NCBI RefSeq assembly: GCF_017086445.1
Contig: NZ_CP070968.1
Coordinates: forward strand, 1,240,001 to 1,304,000
DNA from: Brevundimonas fontaquae
GTDB lineage: Bacteria; Pseudomonadota; Alphaproteobacteria; Caulobacterales; Caulobacteraceae
DNA length: 64,000 nt
Direction of reading: 5' to 3'
The position numbers and the translations under genes are program-made. The stretch's first letter is position 1. Each line of letters begins with the position of its first letter. The notes under the pieces were generated by a model. The model was not told the DNA's origin and did not search any database. It worked only from the letters and a program-made list of their open reading frames with translations. Below, piece by piece: positions 1 through 8,294 of the stretch.

Positions 1-20
1 TGTGTATCACACACTATGTG
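1..20. promoter_or_regulatory. possible PadR operator (short inverted repeats)
   Basis: The first 13 bases form TGTGT-ATC-ACACA, and bases 10-20 form CACA-CTA-TGTG, two overlapping inverted repeats just upstream of the PadR start codon. PadR repressors commonly bind dyads at their own promoter, so autoregulation is inferred. The window begins here, so the rest of the promoter cannot be seen. Confidence 0.3.
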
Positions 21-37
21 ACGCACGGAGACGGCGA

Positions 38-373
38 GTGAGCGAGAACGATGAGGCGTTGCTGTTCGAGAGCCTGCGGCTGGAGCTGCGGCGGGGGTCG
101 TTGATCCTGGCCGTGCTGGCGAGCCTCAGGCGCGAGCAATACGGCTATTCGCTGCGGGTCGCCCTGGGCGAGGTCGGGGTCGAGATGGAGGAGAGCACCC
201 TCTATCCGCTGCTGCGCCGGCTGGAGAGCCAAGGGCTGCTGGACAGCGAATGGCGCGAGGAGGAGCGGCGCAAGAAACGGTTCTACCGCCTGTCGCCGCG
301 CGGGGAGGCGATGCTGGAACGGCTCGCTGTGGAATGGCGCGGCCTGTCGGCCTCGCTGGAGAAGATGCTGTGA
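38..373 (+). CDS. PadR family transcriptional regulator
   Basis: Small winged-helix DNA-binding regulator of 111 residues. The PadR signature is plain: 'YGYSLRVALGEVG' (recognition region), 'EESTLYPLLRRLESQGLL' and 'RRKKRFYRLSPRGEAML' (wing). I chose the GTG at 38 because GGAG lies 8-11 bases upstream and the protein then begins SENDEALLFES; the frame is open to base 2 but those codons give an untypical basic stretch. It is followed closely by a HAAS-type membrane protein, a pairing seen often for PadR regulators, so the two are probably one operon. Effector unknown. Confidence 0.88.
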   Translation: MSENDEALLFESLRLELRRGSLILAVLASLRREQYGYSLRVALGEVGVEMEESTLYPLLRRLESQGLLDSEWREEERRKKRFYRLSPRGEAMLERLAVEWRGLSASLEKML

Positions 374-399
374 ACACCGGGAAAGAGGGAGAGACCGGC

Positions 400-1518
400 A
401 TGGACCTGGTCGAACGTTATCTGAAGGCCGTGGCGGCCCAGCTGCCGAAGGACAACCGCGACGACATCGTCGCCGAGCTGCGCGACGAGATCATGGGGCG
501 TCTGGAGGCGCTGGAGGCTCGACTGGGACGGGCGCCCACCGACGACGAGGTCGAGGCCCTGCTGCGCGAGGTCGGCCATCCGCTGAGCGTGGCGGCGCGC
601 TATCGCCCTGGACCGCATGCCCTGATCGGGCCTGAGCTTTATCCGTGGTGGATGTTCGGGCTGAAGGTCGGGCTGACGGTCATGGCGGCCGTCACCCTGA
701 TCGGTCTGGCGGTGCGGGTCCTGGTCGGCGACGTCTATGTGGGCCAGGCGATCGGGCAGGGGATCTCCAGCCTGATCAGCGGCGCGATCACGGTCGTCGG
801 ACTTCTGACCGCCGTCGGCTTCGTGCTGGAGCGGCAGTCGTGCCGCCCCGACTTCATCGCCAAATGGCGGGTCAAGGATCTGGGTGTGTTCGAGCTGGGG
901 GGCGATTTCGACGCCGAACGGTGGACGACCCAGCGGATCGCCAAGGGCGAATGGTTCACCAGGGGCGCCGAAGGGGCCTCAAAGTCAGGGCAAGCCGTGC
1001 GCAAGAGCGCCGAGATGTCGCCCGTGGCGCGCGCGGTGGCCAGCGCCATCGGCTGGACCGTGGTGCTGCTGTGGTGGACGGGCCTGCTTCAGACGCGGCC
1101 GGTCTCGCCCGACGAGCTGTTCGGCGTGATCGACGGCGTCAACTACGGCCGAATCCTGACGGACATGATCAGCGTCGCCTATTGGCCGGTCGCCCTGTTC
1201 GCGGCCTGCCGCATCGGCTTCGACCTGATGCGGGCGGCGTCGGGCGGCAATGTGCGGCTGACGGCGCTGGGCGACCTGGCGTTCGGGATCGCCGCCGCCT
1301 GGGGCCTGTTGTGGGTCTGGTTCTGGTCGGCCCTGTCGCCGCTGATCTGGGTCGGCAGCGTCACCGATTTCGTGGATCGGATTCGGGTTCTGATCGGCCG
1401 CTCCGGCGAGGACGTGGGCGGGGTGGCGACGATCCTGATGGTCGTGGTCGTCTGGGCCTTCGCCGCAGAGGTGGTGCGGGTCATCCGGGCGGCAGCGCGA
1501 CTGGTCGTCGGTCGATAA
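400..1518 (+). CDS. HAAS-type N-terminal domain membrane protein
   Basis: 372-residue inner membrane protein. Residues 1-75 ('VERYLKAVAAQLP...DIVAELRDEI...EVEALLREVGHPLSVAARY') look like the HAAS/DUF1700-type helical domain that often accompanies PadR regulators. After it come about six hydrophobic segments (roughly residues 85-110, 118-142, 210-235, 255-275, 285-310, 335-365) with a soluble stretch near 150-205. The ATG at 400 has GGGAGAG upstream; a GTG at 370 overlapping the PadR stop is an alternative. Substrate or activity cannot be read from the sequence; the preceding PadR gene probably controls it. Confidence 0.75.
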   Translation: MDLVERYLKAVAAQLPKDNRDDIVAELRDEIMGRLEALEARLGRAPTDDEVEALLREVGHPLSVAARYRPGPHALIGPELYPWWMFGLKVGLTVMAAVTLIGLAVRVLVGDVYVGQAIGQGISSLISGAITVVGLLTAVGFVLERQSCRPDFIAKWRVKDLGVFELGGDFDAERWTTQRIAKGEWFTRGAEGASKSGQAVRKSAEMSPVARAVASAIGWTVVLLWWTGLLQTRPVSPDELFGVIDGVNYGRILTDMISVAYWPVALFAACRIGFDLMRAASGGNVRLTALGDLAFGIAAAWGLLWVWFWSALSPLIWVGSVTDFVDRIRVLIGRSGEDVGGVATILMVVVVWAFAAEVVRVIRAAARLVVGR

Positions 1519-1543
1519 AGGCGACGCCCCCTCTTGACGGCGT

Positions 1544-1577
1544 GTAACCTATAGGTGATATGTCACCTCAAGGTTAC
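1544..1577. promoter_or_regulatory. 34-bp palindromic operator, probable XRE regulator site
   Basis: Two nested inverted repeats share one centre at 1560/1561: outer arms GTAACCT (1544-1550) and AGGTTAC (1571-1577), inner arms AGGTGA (1553-1558) and TCACCT (1563-1568); 14 of 17 base pairs match. A possible -35, TTGACG at 1534-1539, lies just upstream, so a bound protein would cover the -10 region. The site is 15 bases before the next start codon. The XRE regulator encoded by the second gene of this unit is the natural candidate ligand (inference). Confidence 0.6.
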
Positions 1578-1591
1578 TTCAGGAGGAAGTC

Positions 1592-2293
1592 GTGAACAAG
1601 GACGAAAACGCCGCTGTTATGCGGGTGCAGTCGAGCCGGCGTCGATACTGGTGGGGCGGCGTCGCCATGCTCGTCATCGGCGCCGCCGCCTTGGCCGGCG
1701 GAGCGGGTTTCGCGCTCATGCAGGGAACAGAGGGCGATCAGGCGACGACCGCGGGCGTGGCGGCGGGCTTCGGCTTCGGGCTGATGCTCATCGGGGCCAT
1801 GATGGCCTGGTGCGGCCGCCCCGGTCAGCCGATCGATGTGGCGGAGAGCCGGGACGGCGCCCGCCGCGAAAAGCTGCAGCGGGGGCGTACGCAACAGCTG
1901 GTTCTTTACCCGTTGGTGCTGCTGCTGTTCATGGCTCAGGCGCATCTGGCCATGCAGCGGGTCTTGGGCGGCGACCACAACCTCGGCGCCTATGTGCAGA
2001 TCCTGTTGCCGGTTCTGTACGGCTGGCTGATCCCTGTGCTCGTCATGGGCTGGGACTGGAACGCGCAGAAGAACCGCCGTCTAATGGAAGACGAGCTGAC
2101 GCAGGTTCTGCGGGCGCGATCAATGATCCTGGCCTTTGTCGTGCTGATGGGCGGGGTCACCCTGGCGCTGGGTCTGGGTCTGTGGCGCGCGGACTATGGC
2201 GTGCTGGCCCTGCCCTATGTCCTGGCGCTGGGTGGGGCGTCGGCGGGCCTGCGGTTCGCTTGGCTGGACCGCGAGGCCGGTCGCGATGGGTGA
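1592..2293 (+). CDS. six-helix membrane protein of unknown function
   Basis: 233-residue polytopic membrane protein starting at GTG 1592 behind a strong AGGAGGA. Hydrophobic segments lie near residues 20-45, 50-70, 98-115, 127-148, 168-190 and 200-222; the connecting loops are short. No catalytic motif is evident. It ends 8 bases inside the following XRE regulator (start 2286), and both sit behind the palindrome at 1544-1577. Membrane protein plus small XRE regulator pairs are common in bacteria, but I do not recognise a specific family here. Confidence 0.7.
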   Translation: MNKDENAAVMRVQSSRRRYWWGGVAMLVIGAAALAGGAGFALMQGTEGDQATTAGVAAGFGFGLMLIGAMMAWCGRPGQPIDVAESRDGARREKLQRGRTQQLVLYPLVLLLFMAQAHLAMQRVLGGDHNLGAYVQILLPVLYGWLIPVLVMGWDWNAQKNRRLMEDELTQVLRARSMILAFVVLMGGVTLALGLGLWRADYGVLALPYVLALGGASAGLRFAWLDREAGRDG

Positions 2294-2495
2294 TCCCAGG
2301 CTCGGCTCGCGGCTGAAGGAGGCGCGCACCGCCGCAGGCCTGACGCAGCAGGGGCTGGCCGACAAGGCCAGCGTCTCGCGCAAGACCATCAATACGGTCG
2401 AGAACGGCGTCTTCGTGCCCTCGACCGTTCTGGCCCTTGAACTCGCCCGGGCCTTGGACACGACGGTGGAGGCATTGTTCTTCCTGAGAGAATGA
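2286..2495 (+). CDS. small XRE-family HTH regulator
   Basis: 69-residue single-domain DNA-binding protein. The helix-turn-helix is explicit: 'SRLKEARTAAGLTQQGLADKA' then 'VSRKTINTVENG', followed by 'PSTVLALELARALDTTVEALF'. It resembles the short Cro/C1 regulators of the YozG/PF01381 type that have no sensor domain. ATG 2286 overlaps the end of the membrane protein gene by 8 bases, indicating translational coupling. Probably autoregulates through the palindrome at 1544-1577. Confidence 0.88.
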   Translation: MGDPRLGSRLKEARTAAGLTQQGLADKASVSRKTINTVENGVFVPSTVLALELARALDTTVEALFFLRE

Positions 2496-2553
2496 TCCGA
2501 TCCATGTCCGAAAACCGCGAGACATCGTCGGGCGGGCGGCGCATTCTTGGGGC

Positions 2554-3645
2554 ATGGATCAGTTGTTGGATCAGGAGGCGTGTTGGCGCGCCGTCGTGGC
2601 GCGGGACGCCCGTTTCGACGGGCGTTTCTTCACCGGCGTGACCTCGACCGGCATCTATTGTCGGCCTGTCTGCCCGGCGCGGACGCCGAAGCGCGAGAAT
2701 GTGGTCTTTCACCCCAGCGCCGCAGCGGCCGAGGCTGCGGGCTTGCGGGCCTGTCTGCGGTGCAGGCCAGAGACGGCGCCGGAAATGGGCGCCTGGCGCG
2801 GCACGTCCAACACCGTCAGCCGGGCCCTGGCCCTGATCGAGGCGGGGGCATTGGATGTCGGCGACGCGGACGCGCTGGCGACACAGCTGGGCATGGGCGA
2901 ACGGCAGCTGCGCCGCCTGTTCCGCCAGCATCTGGGCGCCGCCCCGGTCAGCGTGGCCCAGACACGGCGCGTCCTTCTGGCCAAACAGTTGATCCACGAG
3001 ACCGACCTGTCGATGGCCGAGGTGGCGATGGCGTCGGGTTTCGGCAGCGTGCGACGCTTCAACGAGACGTTTCAGGCCCTGTATGGGCGCGCACCGTCCG
3101 ACCTGCGGCGTCGCAAGGTCGAGGCCGAAGCGGGCGGAGTGATCAAGATCGGCCTGTCCTACCGCCCGCCCTATGATTGGGACGCCATGATGACGACCTT
3201 GGCGACGCGCGGCGTCGCTGGCGAGGCGGTTGTCGATGGCGTCTGGACCCGGCGGCTGCGCCCCGACTTGGATGGCACGGAGGGTGTGGTGACGGTGCGC
3301 CCCGCCCAGCCGGGCAAGGCGGCGGTCGAGGCGCGGATCGACAATCTGAAAGCCTTGCCGGGCGTGCTGGCGCGGGTCCGACGGGTGTTCGACCTCGCCG
3401 CCGATCCCGAGGCGATCACGCGCGACCTGTCGAACGACCCCGTTCTGCACGCCGCAATCACAGCCAGGCCGGGGTTGAGGCTCGCGGGCGACTGGATCGA
3501 CACGGGCGAGGATGCGCCCAGCGACCGGCTGACGACGACGGACGCCGCTCTGCTGGCGCGCGCCGAGCGGTGGCGGCCGTGGCGGGCCTATGGCGCACTC
3601 TACTGGGCCTTAAACGAGGAGCGGCGAGATGACCAAGCAGCCTGA
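2554..3645 (+). CDS. Ada-type methyl-phosphotriester receptor / AraC HTH / truncated AlkA-like protein
   Basis: 363-residue alkylation-response protein. Residues 15-80 are the Ada zinc domain with Cys36, Cys40, Cys67 and Cys70; Cys36 in 'TGIYCRPVC' matches the methyl-acceptor cysteine of E. coli Ada. Residues 85-185 are an AraC-type HTH ('MAEVAMASGFGSVRRFNETFQALYG'). From about 190 the AlkA N-terminal fold begins ('YRPPYDWDAMM'), running to 'RPGLRL' at about 305-310. The chain then jumps to 'GDW...ARAERWRPWRAYGALYWAL', the very end of AlkA, so roughly 110 residues with the helix-hairpin-helix core are missing. Regulatory function looks intact; glycosylase activity is doubtful. Overlaps ogt by 17 bases, so the two are likely one operon. 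Confidence 0.88.
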   Translation: MDQLLDQEACWRAVVARDARFDGRFFTGVTSTGIYCRPVCPARTPKRENVVFHPSAAAAEAAGLRACLRCRPETAPEMGAWRGTSNTVSRALALIEAGALDVGDADALATQLGMGERQLRRLFRQHLGAAPVSVAQTRRVLLAKQLIHETDLSMAEVAMASGFGSVRRFNETFQALYGRAPSDLRRRKVEAEAGGVIKIGLSYRPPYDWDAMMTTLATRGVAGEAVVDGVWTRRLRPDLDGTEGVVTVRPAQPGKAAVEARIDNLKALPGVLARVRRVFDLAADPEAITRDLSNDPVLHAAITARPGLRLAGDWIDTGEDAPSDRLTTTDAALLARAERWRPWRAYGALYWALNEERRDDQAA

Positions 3646-4156
3646 CATGCACCTGACCCTGGATCGCATCCCGTCGCCCGTCGGCGAGGTGTTGGTCGTC
3701 ACCGACGCCGACGGCGCGGTGCGGGCATTGGACTTCCACGACTACGAAACCCGTCTGCGCCTGCTGCTGCGCCGACACTACGGTGAGGTCGTGCTGACCG
3801 AAGGCCGCGCGCCGGAGCCCGTGCGCCGGGCGGTCGAGGCCTGGTTCGGCGGCGACCTGACCGCCTTTGACGCGATCACGGTCCGCACCGGCGGCACGGA
3901 TTTCCAACGCGCCGTGTGGAAGGCCTTGCGCGACATCCCGACCGGCGAGACCCGCACCTATGGTCAGCTCGCTGCGGCGATCGGCGCGCCAAAGGCCGTC
4001 CGCGCCGTGGGCCTGGCCAACGGCGCCAATCCGGTCGGCGTCATCGTGCCATGCCACCGCGTGATCGGAGCGAACGGGACGCTGACCGGCTATGCCGGCG
4101 GGCTGGAGCGCAAACGCTGGCTCCTTGCGCATGAAGCGGGCGGCCGGCTCTTTTAG
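3629..4156 (+). CDS. ogt: methylated-DNA--[protein]-cysteine S-methyltransferase
   Basis: 175-residue suicide repair enzyme that moves the alkyl group from O6-alkylguanine to its own cysteine. The active-site motif is 'PVGVIVPCHRVIG' with nucleophile Cys142, and the DNA-binding part 'TGETRTYGQLAAAIGAPKAVRAVG' precedes it; 'GYAGGLERKRWLLAHE' closes the domain. ATG 3629 has GAGGAG upstream and lies inside the end of the Ada-like gene, so the two are co-translated. An in-frame ATG at 3647 is a weaker alternative. Its 3' end overlaps the stop of the opposing TPR gene. Confidence 0.95.
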   Translation: MTKQPDMHLTLDRIPSPVGEVLVVTDADGAVRALDFHDYETRLRLLLRRHYGEVVLTEGRAPEPVRRAVEAWFGGDLTAFDAITVRTGGTDFQRAVWKALRDIPTGETRTYGQLAAAIGAPKAVRAVGLANGANPVGVIVPCHRVIGANGTLTGYAGGLERKRWLLAHEAGGRLF

Positions 4157-4965
4157 CGAGTTGGTGGGGCAGGCGACGGTGAAAGAGGAGAGATCACCTG
4201 GGGCGCAGTTGGCGATGCGCCGCCCTTCAGCTCAGCGATATATTCCAGTTCGCGTTTGGCGTTTGCGTCATCGGGATCGATTTTGAGCGCGGCCTCATAA
4301 GCGGCCTTCGCCTCGTCCAATCGACCCAGTTCGATCAGGCTAAAACCGCGCCGGCGATGGAACGGGCCGCGATGCAAAAGCATCAGCATATCGTCGTCCG
4401 CCAATGCGGCGTCAGCCAGAACCAAGGCGTCGTTCCAACGTCCCAGCCCCTGCAGGGCGGCGGCCTTTTCGACAAGCAACAACCAGTTTTTCGGCTGTAC
4501 CTTCAGCACGCGATCCAGATAGCTGATGCCCTCTTCGTACCGACGCGCCTCGACGGCTTCCGAGGCGAGCATCAGGGCGATGTCGCCATAGACGTTGGGC
4601 AGCGCCGTCGCGCCCTTGGCGCCGCTTCCATTCTTCCCGGCGGCTGCCGACAGGCCGACCATCATCAGCAGCACGTCGCCGGGATCGGAGACTCTTACAA
4701 CGTGCTGGCCTGCTTGCTCGACTAACTGTCCATAATCCGCAGGCATTCGATCCAGCGCCTGACGAAGCGCGGGAAGACGCCGGGCGAGAGCGGGATAGCC
4801 CCGTCGTTGAAAGTCGGTGTTGGCCTGAACGAAAAGGTCATGATCTCGGGCTTCCTGACGCGACATCTGCGGCGTATCGGCGACGGTTGCCGCAAAAGCC
4901 GGCGCGGGGGCCGTCGTTAAGGCAGCCGTCGACAGCGCCAGTGCTGCAGCCAAAATTCTCAGCAT
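4153..4965 (-). CDS. exported TPR-repeat protein
   Basis: 270 residues. Start ATG at 4965 has GGGGAG upstream and gives a signal peptide ('LRILAAALALSTAALTTAPAPAFA', cleavage near residue 25). The middle is helical; tetratricopeptide repeats are visible in the C-terminal half ('RYEEGISYLDRVLKVQPKNWLLLVEKAAALQGLGRWNDALVLA', then 'GFSLIELGRLDEAKAAYEAALKIDPDDANAKRELEYI'). The tail is Pro/Ser-rich. Likely a periplasmic scaffold; partner unknown. Its stop codon overlaps that of ogt on the other strand. Confidence 0.75.
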   Translation of the reverse strand: MLRILAAALALSTAALTTAPAPAFAATVADTPQMSRQEARDHDLFVQANTDFQRRGYPALARRLPALRQALDRMPADYGQLVEQAGQHVVRVSDPGDVLLMMVGLSAAAGKNGSGAKGATALPNVYGDIALMLASEAVEARRYEEGISYLDRVLKVQPKNWLLLVEKAAALQGLGRWNDALVLADAALADDDMLMLLHRGPFHRRRGFSLIELGRLDEAKAAYEAALKIDPDDANAKRELEYIAELKGGASPTAPQVISPLSPSPAPPTR

Positions 4966-5045
4966 GATTGTTCGCTCCCCATCGGTCGTATGACCATAGG
5001 CGCAACCTGGGGGATTTGGCGAGGCTTGGCGCTCGGCGCCTGTCG

Positions 5046-5756
5046 TTAGCCCCGCGTGAACCGTTCGGGCGGCAGGGCGGCGTGGGTGAAGCGGGCCTGA
5101 CGCACCGCGCCTTTGAAGTAGTTCACGCGGTTGATGCGGCAACCGACCGAGGCGCGGCCTGGCCCTTGCGGCGTGAACAGCAGCGGGTGCTCTCCCTGCA
5201 GAACGCCGTCGACATAGGCCCTGTACAGGACGCCGTCGAAGGTCTGGGCGACGTGGAACCACTGTCCGCACGGATGGAGCCGCTCGGGGAAGATCAGGGT
5301 GTGGTTGTATCCGGGGCCGCGCGTGAAGGCGTCTAGGTACCAACGATCCTGAACCACGCGTATCTCGAACAGGAAGCGCGTCTGCGACGGTGGCTGACCG
5401 GCCGGCGCCTCTTCGGCGAGATGAAACCAGCGCTGTTCGAAGGCGCCGCCGTCGGGTCGGAACAGGGCCTCGAACGTAAAAGTCTCGGCCCCGGCCAGCG
5501 GATGCTGATCGATGAACAGGGCGTCGTCCACGCCGTCGAACTGAACCGCTCGGCCGAAGGGACTGTCGATCAGGCTCGGTGCGCCTTCGACACGGGTCTC
5601 GATCCCCCCGATGTCGGTCAGGCGATCAAAGGTCCATACCGACTGGCGCGGCGATGCAGTCGTCATGGTCGCGCACCCCGGCAGGATCACAGCCGCGGCG
5701 CCCGATGCGCCCAGGGCCATCAGGCGGCGGCGGTCCAGCGGCAGGACGTCAGGCAT
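5046..5756 (-). CDS. LamG-domain lipoprotein with Tat-like signal
   Basis: 236 residues. The N-terminus has twin arginine ('DRRRLMALGASGAAAVILPGC') and a lipobox-like LPGC, suggesting Tat export and lipid anchoring at about Cys27. The rest fits a laminin-G-like/concanavalin jelly roll: 'AVQFDGVDDALFI', 'ETFTFEALFRPDG', 'GQWFHVAQTFDGVLYRAYVDGV' and 'VGCRINRVNYFKGAVRQARF'. Such domains bind glycans or proteins at the cell surface. No enzyme motif. A monocistronic gene; ligand unknown. Confidence 0.7.
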   Translation of the reverse strand: MPDVLPLDRRRLMALGASGAAAVILPGCATMTTASPRQSVWTFDRLTDIGGIETRVEGAPSLIDSPFGRAVQFDGVDDALFIDQHPLAGAETFTFEALFRPDGGAFEQRWFHLAEEAPAGQPPSQTRFLFEIRVVQDRWYLDAFTRGPGYNHTLIFPERLHPCGQWFHVAQTFDGVLYRAYVDGVLQGEHPLLFTPQGPGRASVGCRINRVNYFKGAVRQARFTHAALPPERFTRG

Positions 5757-5865
5757 GGTTCATCTCCGGGCGGCTTTGTCGCGCGACACTATGGGATCGG
5801 GGGCGTGAGGCAACGGCCTGCGTCCCGGTTCGTTGTCTCGATCCCTACAGACTGGAGTATCGACG

Positions 5866-6264
5866 ATGAAACTTTCCAATGGCGCGCTGGTGGCGGTGGT
5901 CGATGGCGAGAAGCTGGCCCTGTTCAAGAATACGAACGCCTCGGACATCAAGCTGACGCCGCTGGAAACTCCGGCTATCGCGGATCGGGTTTCGGGTTCG
6001 GCCGGCCGGCGATCCAATGAGGCGAACCCCGACAATGACACCCAGGCCGAGGACGGTTTCGCCATGGGCGTCGCCGAGGTGCTCAACAAATGGTCGGTCA
6101 CCAACAAGATCGACGAACTGCTCGTGATCGCAGCGCCCAAGACGCTCGGCGAACTGCGCAAGCATTGGCACAAGGACCTTCAAGGCAAGCTGGTCGGCGA
6201 GATCGCCAAGGACCTGACCGGCCATTCCAGCGATCAGATCGCTGCGGCGATCGACAAGGCGTGA
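5866..6264 (+). CDS. host attachment family protein
   Basis: 132-residue soluble protein matching the 'protein required for attachment to host cells' family (PF10116-like): 'LSNGALVAVVDGEKLALFKN' at the start, 'FAMGVAEVLNKWSVTNKIDELLVIAAPKTLGELRKHWHKDL' in the middle and 'GEIAKDLTGHSSDQIAAAI' at the end. The fold resembles the bacterial eRF1-like (baeRF) group, and the family name rests on old Agrobacterium work. ATG 5866 has TGGAG upstream. GCAAC-N16-CGTT at 5810-5834 is one base from the EcfG stress-sigma consensus, so stress induction is possible. Confidence 0.75.
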   Translation: MKLSNGALVAVVDGEKLALFKNTNASDIKLTPLETPAIADRVSGSAGRRSNEANPDNDTQAEDGFAMGVAEVLNKWSVTNKIDELLVIAAPKTLGELRKHWHKDLQGKLVGEIAKDLTGHSSDQIAAAIDKA

Positions 6265-6299
6265 AGACAGACGGGCGCTGCGCGGCGCACGTCCCTTGA

Positions 6300-8225
6300 T
6301 CAGGCGGCGCGTCTCGACTGCGCCGTCTGACCCAAGTCAAAGCGGCTGATCAGCCCCTCCAGTTCGCCGGCCTCGTTCGTCAGGGCGTGGCTGGCGGCGG
6401 TGGATTCCTCGACCATGGCGGCGTTCTGTTGGGTGAACTGATCCATCTGATTGATCGCCACATTGATTTCGCCGATGCCGACAGACTGTTCGCGCGTCGC
6501 GGCGGCGATGGTGCGAACCAGGGCGTTGGCCTCCGCCACCTGGACAGCGATGGCGCTGAGGCTATCGCGCGTCAGCGACACCTGATCGGATCCGCGCTGC
6601 ACATTGCTTTGCGACAGGGCGATCAGCGCCTTGATCTCTTTTGCGGCGCTGGCTGACCGTTCGGCTAGGCCCCGCACCTCGGAGGCGACGACGGCGAAAC
6701 CGCGTCCGGCTTCCCCGGCTCGCGCGGCCTCGACGCCAGCGTTCAGGGCCAGAAGGCTGGTTTGGAAGGCGATCTCGTCGATCACGCCGACGATCTGATT
6801 GATCTGGGTCGAGGACTGCTCGATCTCCGACATGGCGCCGATTGCGTCGTGGACGACAGCTTCGCCCTTGTCGGCCGCTGCCTTCGCCGCCTCTGTGATG
6901 TCGCGGGCGCGCTCGGCGTTTTCGGCGCTGCTGCGCACCGTCTGCGTCAGCTCGTCCAGTGCGGCGGCGGTCTGCTCCAGACCGGCGGCCTGCTGTTCGG
7001 TCCGGCGCGACAGGCTGTCGGCGGCGGCGGCGATGTCCTGGCATCCGCCGCGCATCGACTGGGCCGTGGTCCAGATGCCGGTCATCGTCGTGTGCAGCTG
7101 GTGCAAGGCGGCGTTGTAATCTTCCGGGATGCGACGCGTGTCTGCGGTGAAGCCCGCCTCCGGCATCCGCCAGGCCAGTTCGCCGGCGGCGAGACGCGAC
7201 AGACCTTCGCCCAAAGTCTCGACGGCGCGGGTTTGCGAGGCGGCGAAAAGCTCGGTCTCCTCGGCGTGCCGGCGACGATCGGTTTCGGCGGCCGCACGCT
7301 CGCGTTGCTGCTGATCGCGACGCGTCAGACCGTCGGCAAGCTCGAGCCGGAAACCTTCAAGCGCCCGCGCAATCTGGCCCAGTTCATCGGCCTTGTCCGC
7401 ACCGGCGACGGGAATGTCATAGCGTCCTTCGCTCATGGTCCGCACATCGGCCGTCAGACGCGCCAGCGGGCGTCGGATCAGACGGTCGCTGGTGACCAGA
7501 AGGGCGGCGATGATGGCGGCGATGATCAGGACGCCGCCGACCAGAAGCATCAAGGCCAGCTGGCGCGCGGGGGCCTCGATCGTCTTGACGGGGATATCCA
7601 GGCCCGCGACGCCGATGATGCGGCCGTTGGCGCGCACCGGATAGGCGACCGAAGTCATCGCCACCTTGCCGCCGCCTATGCTTTCTTCATAGGGCTCGAC
7701 CACGACCGGCGCGCCGCTGGCCATCGGCTCGGTGTAATAGGCCTGTTCGAAGTCCGATCCGTCAGCCTCGGGCTCCATCGCGATCTGACCGTCACGGCGC
7801 ACCCAATAGATCGAGAGACGACCGTTGACGTTGGAGCTGGTCGCCGCATCCCCGCGGTGGGCGGCGTCGGCCCCCACGGCGTCCGGGGCGGCCATGAACC
7901 AGGCGCCCATGACCTGATCGGTGGCCTCCGCGTTCGGCTTGACCAGGGCCAGATAGGCGGCGCGATCCGTCAGGCCCTTCTGTCGCGCCGCGCCCAAGGT
8001 GGCAGCCAAGGTCTTGGCGCCCGTGCCGGCCGAGACGATCTCGTTGCGGATCTCTTGCGAAGCCTCTTGCGCAGCGCTTTGGGCGTATCGGCCGGCCATG
8101 TCGCGGACGATGGCGCCGGAATAGGCCGTTACGCCGACGGCGGCGACGATCATCAAGGCGCCGATGGCGAGGCCCGCTACGACGGCGAGCTTCAGGGCGA
8201 TGGACAGGCGATTGAACGCAGACAT
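6300..8225 (-). CDS. methyl-accepting chemotaxis protein with double-Cache-type sensor
   Basis: 641 residues from ATG 8225. TM1 is at about 8-35, followed by a large periplasmic sensor of PDC/Cache type (about 40-250; '[25 protein letters not shown]...[11 protein letters not shown]'), TM2 about 260-282, HAMP about 283-340, and a cytoplasmic signalling domain with the hairpin tip '[41 protein letters not shown]'. The tip has Gly where Ala is usual (LNAGVEAA). No CheR-binding pentapeptide at the C-terminus. It stands alone, without che genes. Ligand unknown; Cache sensors usually bind small organic molecules. Confidence 0.92.
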   Translation of the reverse strand: MSAFNRLSIALKLAVVAGLAIGALMIVAAVGVTAYSGAIVRDMAGRYAQSAAQEASQEIRNEIVSAGTGAKTLAATLGAARQKGLTDRAAYLALVKPNAEATDQVMGAWFMAAPDAVGADAAHRGDAATSSNVNGRLSIYWVRRDGQIAMEPEADGSDFEQAYYTEPMASGAPVVVEPYEESIGGGKVAMTSVAYPVRANGRIIGVAGLDIPVKTIEAPARQLALMLLVGGVLIIAAIIAALLVTSDRLIRRPLARLTADVRTMSEGRYDIPVAGADKADELGQIARALEGFRLELADGLTRRDQQQRERAAAETDRRRHAEETELFAASQTRAVETLGEGLSRLAAGELAWRMPEAGFTADTRRIPEDYNAALHQLHTTMTGIWTTAQSMRGGCQDIAAAADSLSRRTEQQAAGLEQTAAALDELTQTVRSSAENAERARDITEAAKAAADKGEAVVHDAIGAMSEIEQSSTQINQIVGVIDEIAFQTSLLALNAGVEAARAGEAGRGFAVVASEVRGLAERSASAAKEIKALIALSQSNVQRGSDQVSLTRDSLSAIAVQVAEANALVRTIAAATREQSVGIGEINVAINQMDQFTQQNAAMVEESTAASHALTNEAGELEGLISRFDLGQTAQSRRAA

Positions 8226-8294
8226 GACGGGCTCCGTAGGCCTGCGCTTATGCGCCCCGTTACCCAAACACCCGGTTAAGGCGGCGCTACGTAG

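Noticed and set aside
6762..8279. 505-residue plus-strand open frame
   Set aside because: Antisense to the chemotaxis receptor; low-complexity Gly/Asp/Arg composition typical of GC-rich shadows.
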